53,508 nucleotides of DNA from an uncultured Clostridium sp. GTDB lineage: Bacteria > Bacillota > Clostridia > TANB77 > CAG-508. The notes under the pieces were generated by a model. That model made no database searches and was not told where the DNA came from. It saw only the letters and a program-made list of their open reading frames with translations. Below, piece by piece: positions 1 to 8,457 of this stretch. The DNA lies in contig CAOKHI010000007.1 of the NCBI GenBank assembly GCA_948468275.1, forward strand, positions 1 to 53,508, in the 5' to 3' direction. Every line of letters begins with the position of its first letter. Within the stretch, counting starts at the first letter, position 1. The position numbers were made by a program, and so were the translations under genes.

Positions 1-36
1 TCACAATTAGAAGAATACAAAAAAGGTAAAGACTAA
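1..36 (+). CDS. 3' end of an unidentified gene
   Basis: An open frame enters from the left edge and encodes the last eleven residues SQLEEYKKGKD before a TAA stop. Only the tail is visible, so no function can be given. A hairpin followed by T-rich sequence directly after the stop supports it being a real gene end. Confidence 0.45.
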   Translation, partial: SQLEEYKKGKD

Positions 37-57
37 ATGTGTCATACATAGTCGAAA

Positions 58-95
58 GTGAGGAAGTTGTTACGAGGCTTCCTTGCTTTTTATTT
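58..95 (+). terminator. Terminator after the partial gene
   Basis: Stem AGGAAG/CTTCCT (61-66 with 78-83) followed by a T-rich stretch on the plus strand, about 25 bases after the stop of the edge gene. Confidence 0.45.
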
Positions 96-102
96 TATAC
101 AT

Positions 103-183
103 AAAAAAAGTATGTGCAGTTACGATACACATACGAGCAAACAATATACACAACCTGAACTAAGGTACATTGCTTAATGTAAC
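103..183 (-). ncRNA. Candidate small RNA, about 80 nt
   Basis: A consensus promoter reading leftwards (187-215) is followed within about 80 bases by an intrinsic terminator: stem GTATGTG/CACATAC (128-134 with 110-116) and seven Ts. No gene with a ribosome site lies between. A second small stem TACATT/AATGTA sits near the 5' end. A 16-codon ORF starting ATGTAC is present but has no Shine-Dalgarno, so I prefer a noncoding RNA. I do not recognise it as 6S or any other known family. Confidence 0.35.
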
Positions 184-186
184 TAT

Positions 187-215
187 ATAATAACATCTCT
201 TTTTATTTTTGTCAA
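187..215 (-). promoter_or_regulatory. SigA promoter of the candidate small RNA
   Basis: On the minus strand: -35 TTGACA (215-210), 17-bp spacer, -10 TATTAT (192-187). Confidence 0.55.
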
Positions 216-333
216 ATATGATTTTAAAATTTTTTCATAAAATTTAATAAACATTTCACTATTAAAGACCTAGTTGCACACATTTACAAAAAAATTGCTC
301 ATTTTTTTTGCAATTTTTTGTTTGGTATCAACG

Positions 334-375
334 AAAAGACTATTTCTGCTATATTCTAGCCTAAAATAGTCTTTT
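334..375. terminator. Hairpin downstream of the DUF4160 pseudogene
   Basis: Stem AAAAGACTATTT/AAATAGTCTTTT with an 18-base loop. It lies 49 bases past the stop of the minus-strand DUF4160 remnant and could end transcription in either direction, since A and T runs form the base of the stem. Confidence 0.45.
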
Positions 376-423
376 GTTTAGGTTGTTGTTTATGTGTAAA
401 AAGTGAAAATAAATCACTAAAAA

Positions 424-703
424 TTAACAATAAAATTTAACTGGACTTTGTTTTTGTACTTCTTTCCATTTTGCAATAATTTTAAAATAATTTAATATAA
501 TCATATCAAATATGTAGCTTAAATGGTTATTGGGAATTCGACTTAAATTATTAGCTAATATACAGCCACCGGTCTTTGTAAGCCAAATTTTAGTGGAATT
601 ACCAGTTGGTTTTCCTTTTGAAACATGTACATGAATAGGTTAATTATTTTCATTTGACCAAAAATAAATTTTATATCCGCATTATTTCTAGTAAATTAGG
701 CAA
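424..703 (-). pseudogene. Decayed DUF4160 protein
   Basis: Read from a TTG start at 703, which overlaps the stop of the upstream partner and follows a GGGGAG ribosome site, this gives PNLLEIM, then GYKIYFWSNENN, then PIHVHVSKG and a C-terminus ending VKFYC. That is the DUF4160 family, usually about 90 residues and often paired with a second small gene as here. Two lesions interrupt it. At 679-677 an in-frame CGG separates EIM from GYK, and the family frame resumes +1 if the C is skipped. At 642-640 a TAA stands where the family has a glutamate (NNEPIHVHV). The nonsense codon makes this a pseudogene whatever the CGG means. Confidence 0.7.
677..679 (-). other. CGG +1 shift point in the DUF4160 remnant
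   Basis: Codon 9 counted from the TTG at 703 is CGG. The zero frame then reads ATA TAA, whereas skipping the C gives GGA TAT AAA (GYK), matching the family. Same pattern as in nusG, mtnN, comEC, asnB and clpE. Confidence 0.6.
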
Positions 704-979
704 ATTTAAGCTCCCCTTCACGAGCATACTTAAAGAATAGATGTCACCTCTTTCTACAATTTGTCGAAACTCTTCCACTTCTTTATCTGTGTATTGTCCA
801 TCTCTTTCTATAATTTTATAACTAGGAATTTCAAAAATAACTGTATCAAATCCATGCTCTGTTGGTCTTTCAAAAGTAACATGGATATATTCTTCTCCAT
901 TATCGTTTTTACAAATATCAGAGAAAACTACTTCTGTTTCGTCTGGATATTTACAAAGTGTATATACCTAAAAAAACAC
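696..979 (-). pseudogene. Decayed partner gene of DUF4160
   Basis: A minus-strand reading frame gives YTLCKYPDETEVVFSDIC and continues through HVTFERPTEHGFDTVIFE and KEVEEFRQIVERG. It then needs a -1 shift near 742-747 to finish as LFFKYAREGELKFA and stop at 698-696. This resembles the small hypothetical protein usually encoded just before DUF4160. A ribosome site AAAGGAG is present near 988-981, but the only start behind it (GTG at 979) meets TAG at codon 4. Start loss plus an internal deletion indicate decay. The family function is unknown; pairing suggests a two-gene cassette. Confidence 0.6.
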
Positions 980-1192
980 GCTCCTTTAATTATTAGTATT
1001 ATAACACAATAAAAAATATTTTACTACTGATTATAAACAGAAAATTAGAAAAAATGAAAATAAATTACTAGAAATTAGAGAAAATCAATTAAAAAGCAAT
1101 CATAAAAAATAAAAAATCGTGAAATCCCTTGGTATTCTATTGATACACAAATATTAGTAATTAAGTTAAAAATATGCTCGTGAAAAGAAATG

Positions 1193-1224
1193 AAATAGCT
1201 TGTATCCTTAGACACAAGCTATTT
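1193..1224 (-). terminator. Terminator of the tRNA gene
   Basis: Stem ATAGCTTGT/ACAAGCTAT (1195-1203 with 1214-1222), followed on the minus strand by a T-rich run, 17 bases beyond the tRNA 3' end. The stretch between it and the pseudogene start at about 980 shows no gene or structure that I can support. Confidence 0.5.
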
Positions 1225-1240
1225 ATAAGATTTATTTAAT

Positions 1241-1317
1241 TGGTAGCGAAGGGGAGACTCGAACTCTCGACATTTCGGGTATGAACCGAACGCTCTAGCC
1301 AACTGAGCTACTTCGCC
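1241..1317 (-). tRNA. tRNA-Met (CAT)
   Basis: Reverse-strand cloverleaf of 77 bases: acceptor GGCGAAG pairs with CTTCGCT (one G-T at the top), D-arm AGCTCAG, anticodon stem TTCGG/CCGAA around loop TTCATAC with anticodon CAT, T-arm GAGAGTTCGAGTCTC, and an encoded CCA. The first acceptor pair is a G-T wobble, unlike the C-A mismatch of many bacterial initiators. I cannot tell elongator from CAT-bearing Ile precursor with certainty; Met is the simplest call. Confidence 0.93.
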
Positions 1318-1425
1318 ATATGTTTTGCAACAAGTATTATTATAATAGTATATACTTAATTTGTCAAGATTAAACAAAAATATTTTTTTCTATGCATTAT
1401 TATTATGGAGTTGTATATAAAAAAT

Positions 1426-1549
1426 CTTCGAAAAATTTGCTATACCTGTTGTACAGCAAGCTTTGATTATATTTTAACTATAAAAACTTACTCTAAAAAA
1501 GTAATTTAAAATCTTAATTTTAAGTATATTTATAGCAAATTCTTCGAAG
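1426..1549. repeat. 124-bp element with 19-bp inverted ends
   Basis: The arms at 1426-1444 and 1531-1549 are reverse complements with a single mismatch (CTTCGAAAAATTTGCTATA against CTTCGAAGAATTTGCTATA). The 86-base interior is AT-rich and contains a further short TTGCT/AGCAA pairing. It lies 35 bp past the rpoD stop. It could be a MITE remnant or a long 3' hairpin of the dnaG-rpoD mRNA. No clear target duplication is visible at the edges. Confidence 0.6.
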
Positions 1550-1583
1550 TGCTATTTTGCATTTGTTATAATGTAGCTTGTTT

Positions 1584-2720
1584 CTAATTCATGTAATCTC
1601 TTAATTTTTTACTTCTGCTTGGATGTCTTAGTTTTCTTAAGGCTTTTGCTTCTATTTGTCTTATTCTTTCTCTTGTTACTTCAAATTCTCTCCCCACTTC
1701 TTCTAGTGTTCTGGCTTTTCCATCTTCTAGTCCAAATCTTAATTTTAGTACCTTTGCTTCTCGTGGTGTTAGTGTATTCATTACTTCTTCTAGTTGCTCT
1801 TTTAGTAATGTGTATGCTGCTGAATCATGTGGCGCTGGTGAATCTTCATCTTGTATAAAATCACCTAAATGGCTATCGTCTTCTTCTCCTATTGGTGTTT
1901 CTAGTGATACTGGATCTTGTGCTATTTTTTGTATTTCCATTACTTTTTCTACAGGCATTTCTAGTTCAGCTGCTATTTCCTCTGGAGTTGGTTCTCTTCC
2001 AAATTTTTGAAGTAAATGTCTTGATGTACGTATTAATTTGTTTATTGTTTCTACCATATGAACTGGTATTCTTATTGTTCTTGCTTGATCTGCTATTGCT
2101 CTTGTTATTGCTTGTCTAATCCACCAAGTCGCATATGTGCTAAATTTAAATCCTTTTTCATAATCGAATTTTTCTACTGCTTTTATTAATCCCATATTTC
2201 CTTCTTGTATTAAGTCTAAGAATAACATCCCTCTACCTACATATTTTTTTGCAATACTTACAACTAATCTTAGGTTCGATTCAGCTAACTTTTGTTTTGC
2301 TTCTTCATCATCTTCTAATACTTTTTGTGCAAGTTCTAGTTCTTCTTCATAACTTAAAAGTGGTATTCTTCCTATTTCTCTTAAATACATACGAACTGGA
2401 TCATCTGTACTTACTCCCTCTAATGCTGTTAATGTAATATCTTCTACTTTAATATCTTCTACTTCCTCTAAGTCTTCTAAATCTGGCTCTTCTTCATCTA
2501 ATCCATCTTTTAGTAAATCAACATTTAATTCTTCAAACGCATCAAATACCTTATCTATTTGTTCTGGATTTGCATCATCTAGCTGTGTTGCTAATTCTCC
2601 ATATGTCATTTTTCCATTTTGTTTTGCTTTTTCTAATATCTCTTCTACCTTGATGTCCTTTTTTTCTTTTTTTATTTCCTCTTTGTTAGTTTCTTTTTTT
2701 GTATCATTATTTTTGGCCAC
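1584..2720 (-). CDS. rpoD: Primary sigma factor SigA/RpoD
   Basis: Housekeeping sigma-70 factor that directs RNA polymerase to TTGACA/TATAAT promoters. At 378 residues it has the compact Firmicutes size. Visible parts: a lysine-rich leader (1-25), region 1.1 (about 25-75), an acidic linker, region 1.2 beginning [16 protein letters not shown] (107-122), region 2 with the -10 recognition helix around [10 protein letters not shown] (196-205), region 3 with [10 protein letters not shown] (241-250), and region 4 with the helix-turn-helix [20 protein letters not shown] (348-367). The gene starts 14 bp after dnaG, so the two are co-transcribed as in the classic macromolecular synthesis operon (rpsU is missing). 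The promoters listed in this window fit its specificity. Confidence 0.98.
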   Translation of the reverse strand: MAKNNDTKKETNKEEIKKEKKDIKVEEILEKAKQNGKMTYGELATQLDDANPEQIDKVFDAFEELNVDLLKDGLDEEEPDLEDLEEVEDIKVEDITLTALEGVSTDDPVRMYLREIGRIPLLSYEEELELAQKVLEDDEEAKQKLAESNLRLVVSIAKKYVGRGMLFLDLIQEGNMGLIKAVEKFDYEKGFKFSTYATWWIRQAITRAIADQARTIRIPVHMVETINKLIRTSRHLLQKFGREPTPEEIAAELEMPVEKVMEIQKIAQDPVSLETPIGEEDDSHLGDFIQDEDSPAPHDSAAYTLLKEQLEEVMNTLTPREAKVLKLRFGLEDGKARTLEEVGREFEVTRERIRQIEAKALRKLRHPSRSKKLRDYMN

Positions 2721-2734
2721 TTTATATTACCCCC

Positions 2735-4522
2735 TTATTTCATTTTTGCAAGTTCTATAATTATTGTGCTTAACCTTTTTTCTAAATTACTACTATCCTC
2801 TTTATTCAACTGCTTATTTTCTAATTGCTTTATTATTTTGTTCTTTTCATCTATTAGCTTTTCTTTTTGATATATCGCCAAAATATCTTTGGTAGCTTTT
2901 TCATTGTTTGTAATCTCAAAATCTTCTGCCATTATAGAAGTTATATGGTTAACAATCTCTTCATCTTCAAATAAATCTATTATATTATTATTACTATTTC
3001 CTTTTTCAAAATGTTCATACAAAATTTCAGCAATTTTTTGATTTTTTGAAAATTTAAAATCTTGTGGTTTAATTTGTTCATTAATCTGCTCATATGCATT
3101 AATTTCTGGATTTATTAGTAATGATATAATCATATTTTCTCTTTTTAACAATGCTTCACTAATATCATCATTATTTACTACTTTTACTTTATTTTGCACT
3201 ATTGGCTTTTGCAGTACTTTTATTCCTTGGCTGTTTGCATATTCTCTTTTATTTGCTTCTGCATATATTGCTTCTTTTGAAATTCCATATTCTGATGATA
3301 TTTTATCTATGTATATTTCTTTTTCAATATTATTATCTACTTTTGAAAGTATTTTTATTATTTCATTTAAAAACTTTATTTTATCACTTGCAGTTTCAAT
3401 TTTTAAACTATTTTTTAATACTTTTACTTTAAATTCTACTAATGATATCGCCTCATCCACTCTTTTTAAAAATCTACCACTTCCATATTTTACTACATAT
3501 TCATCTGGATCTTTTGCTTCTCCATCTAATTGCAGTATTCTAATATCACACCCTAAATTTTGTAGTATTTCCATTCCTCGCATTGTTGCTGCTTGTCCTG
3601 CTCCATCAGAGTCATATCCAATAATTATTTGCGATGCATATTTTCTTAATAGCCTTCCTTGTTGTTCTGTAAGTGCTGTTCCTAATGATGCAACTACATT
3701 TGTTATTCCTCTTTGATATAATGAAATTGCATCCATATAACCTTCAACAATTATTATTTTGTCTTTCCCACTCTTTTTTGCAACATTTAAACCAAAAAGA
3801 TTTCTACCTTTACTATATACTATATTTTCTGGTGAATTTATGTATTTTGGTTTACTATCATCTAATACCCTTCCTCCAAATGCTATTACTCTATCTTGTA
3901 CATCTTTTATTGGAAACATAAGTCGTGTTTTAAACCTATCAAAAAATTGACCTTTTGCAGATTTATTTGCTAAACTTGATGCAAGTATTTCTTCATCTGA
4001 AAATCCATGTTTTTTTAATTCTTTATACAATTCATCATAATTTGTTGAAAATCCTATACTAAAGGTTTGTAATGTATTATTGTCTAATTTTCTTTTTTTT
4101 ACATATTCTTGAGCAAGTTTTGCTGAAGGCTTATATAAGTTTTCATGGTAAAATTGTGCTGCTATTTTGTTAATTTTAAATACACTATCCTTTATTCTTA
4201 ACTTTTCATTATCCATACCATTTTCTAATGTAGGAAGTGTTATACCTGATTTTTCTGCAAGCATTTCTAATGTTTGCCTAAAATCTAAACTTTCAATTTT
4301 ACTAACAAATCTAATAACATCTCCTCCTACTCCACAGCCAAAACAATGAAAAATTTGTCTATCTGGAGAAACAGAAAAAGAGGGCGATTTCTCTTTATGA
4401 AATGGACATAATCCAAAAAAGTTTCTACCGCTTCTTTTTAATACTACGTATTGTGATATTACATCAACTATATCATTACTATTTCTGATTTCATCAATTA
4501 TTTCATCACTATATCGTACCAT
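2735..4522 (-). CDS. dnaG: DNA primase DnaG
   Basis: Synthesises RNA primers at the replication fork. At 595 residues it is the usual size. The N-terminal CHC2 zinc-binding domain shows C39, H42, C60 and C63 (LCPFHKEKSPSF and FHCFGCG). The catalytic core follows, with TOPRIM motifs IIIVEGYMDAISL and IIIGYDSDGAGQAA carrying the metal-binding Glu and Asp residues. The C-terminal third is helical and should contact the DnaB helicase. First gene of the dnaG-rpoD pair; the segment upstream holds a REP pair and no obvious consensus promoter. Confidence 0.98.
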   Translation of the reverse strand: MVRYSDEIIDEIRNSNDIVDVISQYVVLKRSGRNFFGLCPFHKEKSPSFSVSPDRQIFHCFGCGVGGDVIRFVSKIESLDFRQTLEMLAEKSGITLPTLENGMDNEKLRIKDSVFKINKIAAQFYHENLYKPSAKLAQEYVKKRKLDNNTLQTFSIGFSTNYDELYKELKKHGFSDEEILASSLANKSAKGQFFDRFKTRLMFPIKDVQDRVIAFGGRVLDDSKPKYINSPENIVYSKGRNLFGLNVAKKSGKDKIIIVEGYMDAISLYQRGITNVVASLGTALTEQQGRLLRKYASQIIIGYDSDGAGQAATMRGMEILQNLGCDIRILQLDGEAKDPDEYVVKYGSGRFLKRVDEAISLVEFKVKVLKNSLKIETASDKIKFLNEIIKILSKVDNNIEKEIYIDKISSEYGISKEAIYAEANKREYANSQGIKVLQKPIVQNKVKVVNNDDISEALLKRENMIISLLINPEINAYEQINEQIKPQDFKFSKNQKIAEILYEHFEKGNSNNNIIDLFEDEEIVNHITSIMAEDFEITNNEKATKDILAIYQKEKLIDEKNKIIKQLENKQLNKEDSSNLEKRLSTIIIELAKMK

Positions 4523-4631
4523 TATATTTTACCTTTCTTTATTATAATATACTATTCGACAGATATTAATTAAATCCTGCCTAATTCACATAAAATATTA
4601 CAAAAATATTACAAGATTTTGTCTTAAAATC

Positions 4632-4727
4632 TGTCAATAGGGACGGGGCTATTTGACACAAAACTAAAAAATATATTTAAGTTTGTTATAAAAAAGGAGT
4701 GTCAAATAGCCCCGTCCCTATTGACAC
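4632..4727. repeat. Head-to-head pair of REP palindromes
   Basis: TGTCAATAGGGACGGGGC at 4632 running on to GACAC at 4659, and its inverted copy at 4699-4727, are separated by 39 AT-rich bases, so the pair can fold into one long hairpin. The same 28-base unit occurs at 42173, 43000 and 44717 and flanks the tyrosine transposase at 42.2 kb, its likely mobiliser. Lies between dnaG and carD. Confidence 0.85.
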
Positions 4728-4771
4728 TTATTTTAACAAAAAAAGAGAGAATCTTCTCTCCTTTATGTACT

Positions 4772-5344
4772 TTATAAATTTTCTGATGTTCCTGTTTCTT
4801 CAAATGGAATGAATTTGTTTACTACATTTTGTACAGGCTCTATATTGTCTAGTTCGAATTCTTTAAATGATGCATTTATTTTATTTTCTATTATTCCTTC
4901 TACCTCATCTATTGATGAATTTTCTGCTAATACTAATTCACTTACTAAAATTTGTTTTGCATTTGATAACATTTTCTTTTCACCTGTAGATAAGCCTTTT
5001 TCTTTTTGTTTAAAACTTAAATTTCTAACAACATCTGCTATTTCATATATGTCGCCACTTTTCATTTTGTCCATATTATCTCTATAACGTTTGTTCCAAT
5101 TTGCAGACATTTCTGTTTTGTCTTCTTCTAATATTGAAAATACTTTGTCTGCAGATTCTTTATCTATTATTCCTCTTACACCTATTTCTTCTGCTTTGTT
5201 GGTTGGCACCATTACTTTTACTTCCCCTGGCATCTTTAGTATATAGTATGATTGCTTTTGTCCTAATATGTCTTTTTCTTCTATTGCATCTATTATTCCT
5301 GCCCCGTGCATAGGGTATACAATATGGTCTCCTACATTAAACAT
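4772..5344 (-). CDS. carD: CarD/CdnL-family RNA polymerase-binding regulator
   Basis: 190-residue protein of the CarD_CdnL_TRCF family. The N-terminal Tudor-like domain (about 1-60: FNVGDHIVYPMHGAGII, then YYILKMPGEVKVMVP) is the part that binds the RNA polymerase beta subunit. The C-terminal part is helical (NWNKRYRDNMDKMKSGDI, then KEKGLSTGEKKML), as in family members that stabilise open promoter complexes, chiefly at rRNA promoters. It has its own consensus promoter at 5449-5477 and an untranslated leader of about 95 bases containing a weak GCGATT/AATCGC pairing. The family assignment is certain; the physiological target here is inferred. Confidence 0.93.
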   Translation of the reverse strand: MFNVGDHIVYPMHGAGIIDAIEEKDILGQKQSYYILKMPGEVKVMVPTNKAEEIGVRGIIDKESADKVFSILEEDKTEMSANWNKRYRDNMDKMKSGDIYEIADVVRNLSFKQKEKGLSTGEKKMLSNAKQILVSELVLAENSSIDEVEGIIENKINASFKEFELDNIEPVQNVVNKFIPFEETGTSENL

Positions 5345-5448
5345 GTTTGTGCCACTCCCTTTCGAAAATATAAATGAAAAAACGCGATTAAATCGTAAAC
5401 TCTGGGTTGTTTTATCAATCGCCTTCTTGCTCTTTTTTAACCATATCT

Positions 5449-5477
5449 ATTATACTACAAAAATTACCAAAAGTCAA
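5449..5477 (-). promoter_or_regulatory. SigA promoter of carD
   Basis: TTGACT (5477-5472), exactly 17 bp, TATAAT (5454-5449) on the minus strand. The -35 hexamer lies in the loop of the dut terminator hairpin. Confidence 0.8.
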
Positions 5478-5497
5478 AAGATTTTTGGTAATTTTTT
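5459..5497 (-). terminator. Terminator after dut
   Basis: Stem AAAATTACCAAAA/TTTTGGTAATTTT with a 10-base loop, followed by Ts on the minus strand. It ends the dut transcript and overlaps the carD promoter. Confidence 0.7.
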
Positions 5498-5570
5498 CTT
5501 AGTAAAATTCTAGTTTTTTGCATGATTTCGCTGTATAAATGGTTTAATAAAAATATTTTTACTTTCAGTG

Positions 5571-6032
5571 TTATTTGTTTGTAGAACCAAATCCTCCTAT
5601 TCTTTCACCTTGTGCATCATCATCATCTGTGATTAAATATTTTTGAAAAATTGCTTGTCCTATGGCTTCACCTTTTTTTATTTGTACATCTTCTTCTTTT
5701 ATATTGTAAAAAGCAAACATAATATGCCCATCATTATCTGGATTTCCATAGTAGTCACTGTCTATTACTCCTATACTATTTGATAGTATTAATCCTTTCT
5801 TTTTAGGATTAGAACTTCTATTGGCTAGTATTAATACTTCATCATTAGCCATATATGCTTTTATTCCTGTTTTTACAATAGTTGGATTATCTCCTTTTTT
5901 AAAACTTGGTATAATACAGTCTTCTGCTGCTTCAATATCATATCCTGCTGAAAATTTTGTCTTTCTTATAGGTAATTTTATTTGCTTATCTTCAAACCCT
6001 TTTGCTACTTCAAATCCACGTACTTTTTCCAT
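5571..6032 (-). CDS. dut: dUTP diphosphatase (trimeric)
   Basis: Hydrolyses dUTP to dUMP and pyrophosphate, limiting uracil in DNA and supplying dTMP synthesis. 153 residues with all five dUTPase motifs: SAGYDIEAAED (1), NRSSNPKKKG (2), NSIGVIDSDYYGN with the catalytic Asp (3), KKGEAIGQAIF (4) and a C-terminal glycine-rich RIGGFGSTNK arm (5). The last motif follows a short DDDD-containing loop. It follows the ROK kinase by 57 bp and ends in its own terminator. Confidence 0.95.
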   Translation of the reverse strand: MEKVRGFEVAKGFEDKQIKLPIRKTKFSAGYDIEAAEDCIIPSFKKGDNPTIVKTGIKAYMANDEVLILANRSSNPKKKGLILSNSIGVIDSDYYGNPDNDGHIMFAFYNIKEEDVQIKKGEAIGQAIFQKYLITDDDDAQGERIGGFGSTNK

Positions 6033-6089
6033 TCTTTTCTCCTCTTTTCTTTTAAGATATACTTATTTTATTATAGCAAATCTAGTTTG

Positions 6090-7004
6090 TCAATCAAAAT
6101 TTTTTAATCCTGCTGCCCCTATTATTCCTGCATCATTTTTTAGATGCGCTAAAATTATATTTGGTACATCTTTATTAAATAATGTTTTATTTTCTTTTAG
6201 ATTTTTTTCTATTTTTTCTAAAAATATGTCTTTGTAATATGAAAAACTACCTCCTATACTTATTGCTTCTGGTTGGAATATTTTAATTATATTTAATAGT
6301 CCTATACATAAATTTTGTGTATAATTTTCTATAATTGCTTGTATTGATTCTGTTTGCAGATTCTGCTTTAGTATGTTTAATAGTTCTTCTCCTGTTATTT
6401 GTGTGTTTAATTTTAGTTCCTGTTTTATGTCGTTTTTTAATGCTGTTATTGATGCATAGCTTTCAAAACATCCTTTTTGCCCACATTTGCATTGCTTTGC
6501 TTGTTTTGAAATTACCATATGTCCTAATTCAAATCCTTCTGCTTTTTTTGGTTTTAGTAACTTTCCATCTAAAAATACTGCGCCACCTATGCCTGTTCCT
6601 ATTGTTAGAAATACGCAGTCTGAATATTGTTTTAGACTACCATATTCTTTTTCCGCTATTGCTGCACATTTTGCATCATTTCTTATGTGAATTGGAACAT
6701 CATAGTATTTTTTTAGTTCATCATATAGATTATAATCTTTTAATTTCAAATTTACTGTGTTTATTATTTTGCCCTGTGTTACTAAGCCTGGTACTGCTAG
6801 TCCTATTGATTTTATTTCATTAATTTGTATTTTTTGGTTTTGTAATATCCTTTGTATAGTACCATGTATTATTGTTTCAATTTCTTCTTGTATATTTGTA
6901 TTTTCTTTTATTAGTAAATTTTTTTCTTCTTTTTGTATTATCTTACCATTATTTACCAATCCTATGCCTATGTGGCTTCCTCCTAAGTCTATTCCTATTT
7001 GCAT
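6090..7004 (-). CDS. ROK-family sugar kinase, glucokinase-like
   Basis: Phosphorylates a hexose, most likely glucose, with ATP; some ROK proteins use N-acetylated sugars instead. About 304 residues. The N-terminal phosphate-binding loop is IGIDLGGSHIGIG, a second glycine loop is IGTGIGGAVFLDGK, and the ROK signature GHMVISKQAKQCKCGQKGCFE carries the zinc-binding CxCGxxGC. No N-terminal DNA-binding domain is present, so it is a kinase and not a repressor. I chose the MQIG start at 7004 because the GGAGG lies only one base before the earlier ATG at 7010 but a normal distance before this one. Substrate not provable from sequence. Confidence 0.88.
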   Translation of the reverse strand: MQIGIDLGGSHIGIGLVNNGKIIQKEEKNLLIKENTNIQEEIETIIHGTIQRILQNQKIQINEIKSIGLAVPGLVTQGKIINTVNLKLKDYNLYDELKKYYDVPIHIRNDAKCAAIAEKEYGSLKQYSDCVFLTIGTGIGGAVFLDGKLLKPKKAEGFELGHMVISKQAKQCKCGQKGCFESYASITALKNDIKQELKLNTQITGEELLNILKQNLQTESIQAIIENYTQNLCIGLLNIIKIFQPEAISIGGSFSYYKDIFLEKIEKNLKENKTLFNKDVPNIILAHLKNDAGIIGAAGLKNFD

Positions 7005-7048
7005 TTTCATTCCTCCATCTTTTTTATTTTATTATACTCTTATTTATT

Positions 7049-7083
7049 AAAAAAAGAAGGAAATGCATTCCCTCTTTTTTATT
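7049..7083 (-). terminator. Terminator of the type IV pilus operon
   Basis: On the minus strand an AAAAAAGAGGGAA arm, a short loop at TGCAT and a complementary arm ending in a run of Ts, just after the pilC stop. It separates the pilus operon from the ROK kinase. Confidence 0.65.
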
Positions 7084-7084
7084 A

Positions 7085-8437
7085 TTAAAATCCATATGCT
7101 GAGAATAAGAATGTTCCCATATATAGTTGGATACATGGTACTAATACTACAATTACAAAGAATATTAATATTATACCAACTATACTATATACTACTTGTG
7201 GTAATACTGCCATTATTTTTTCTAGTGTTGCATCTACATCCATTTCTATATATTCTAATAATTTAGACATCATTTCTGCTAAATCTGTTTTCATTCCTAT
7301 TTTTAACATTTCTGTTATCATTGATGATGGTAATCCTGATTTTTCAAATGGCTCTATCCATGATTGTCCTATTAAAATATTATTTATTGATGTTTCTATT
7401 ATTGATAGCATAACATAATTTTTTATAACATTTTTACTTACTTCTATGGCATCTTGTATTCTCATACCATTGTTTAAATTTAGGAGCATTGCTTGCATTA
7501 GTCTTGAAAAATCTAATAGAAATATTAGCTTCCCAAATATTGGCATTGTATATTTAAAATAATCAAAATTATATTTTCCTTTTGGTGTATTTATATATGA
7601 TATTATTCCTCCAGCTATTGCTAATATTATAATTAGTGGAATATACCAATGAATTGCAATTTGGTCTACCACACCTGAAAACCAAAGTGATATAGCAGGA
7701 AGTTGTTCTGCTGATCCTATTGTATCAAATACTCCCTGAATTGCTGGTATTGCTACTACTGAACCTATTATTAATAATACAAGTAATAATACAAACTGTA
7801 CAATATTTGGTATTAATATTTTCCTTATTTTGGTATTTAGGGTTGATGATTCATCTAAGTATTTTACTGCTTGTTGTAAAGATGTTGTAAGTGAACCAGA
7901 TAACTCCCCTACTTTTATCATATTAACATATATAAATGGGAAGACATTCGAATAGTATTCCATAGTTGTATACATATTTTCTCCTGCTTCAACACCTGCT
8001 AAAATATCTTCTAAAATTCCTCTTAGAGTAAAATTCTCTGTACTTTCTATTATTGTATTTAATGCATGAATATTGTTAAAGTTTGCTTTTTTTAGTAAAT
8101 AGAAATTTTGTGTAAATATTACTAAATCTCTTGTAGTTATTTTTTCTGATTTAGCAAGTGCTTGATTTATTCTTTGTACATATGTTCTTTTAGGTTTATC
8201 TTTTGCTCTCATAATGCTTGATGTATCAACATTTCTCATTATATCATTGATATCTTGCACATGTCTTTTTGGTTTTTTTACTTTTGTTTTGTTAATGGAA
8301 ATAGGCTCTGTTATACTAATTGGAACTAAGTTATTCCTTTTTAATTTTTTTATTACAGAACTTCTATTTTGTTCATCGATTACATTTGTAACTATTACAC
8401 CATTTTCAGTTAGAGCTCTATATCTATATACAGGCAT
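7085..8437 (-). CDS. pilC: Type IV pilus platform protein PilC/GspF
   Basis: Inner-membrane platform protein that couples the assembly ATPases to the pilin-adding machinery. 450 residues: a soluble N-terminal part with the family opening PVYRYRALTENG, then two T2SSF domains (about 105-210 and 310-420), each with a helical bundle and membrane helices, the strongest at about 210-235 and 265-285 and a last one near 425-445. Ends with a short hydrophobic tail. It is the last gene of the operon, 20 bp after pilT, with a terminator behind it. Confidence 0.92.
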   Translation of the reverse strand: MPVYRYRALTENGVIVTNVIDEQNRSSVIKKLKRNNLVPISITEPISINKTKVKKPKRHVQDINDIMRNVDTSSIMRAKDKPKRTYVQRINQALAKSEKITTRDLVIFTQNFYLLKKANFNNIHALNTIIESTENFTLRGILEDILAGVEAGENMYTTMEYYSNVFPFIYVNMIKVGELSGSLTTSLQQAVKYLDESSTLNTKIRKILIPNIVQFVLLLVLLIIGSVVAIPAIQGVFDTIGSAEQLPAISLWFSGVVDQIAIHWYIPLIIILAIAGGIISYINTPKGKYNFDYFKYTMPIFGKLIFLLDFSRLMQAMLLNLNNGMRIQDAIEVSKNVIKNYVMLSIIETSINNILIGQSWIEPFEKSGLPSSMITEMLKIGMKTDLAEMMSKLLEYIEMDVDATLEKIMAVLPQVVYSIVGIILIFFVIVVLVPCIQLYMGTFLFSAYGF

Positions 8438-8457
8438 TAGTAGCCTCCTTTCATTGA

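Noticed and set aside
761..1012. Plus-strand 83-codon ORF
   Set aside because: The opposite strand encodes recognisable remnants of the DUF4160 partner gene; this frame has no ribosome site.
4523..4771. The 4632-4727 hairpin as an ordinary terminator of carD
   Set aside because: Its units recur at three other places and flank the RAYT, so it is a REP pair, although it may still affect termination.
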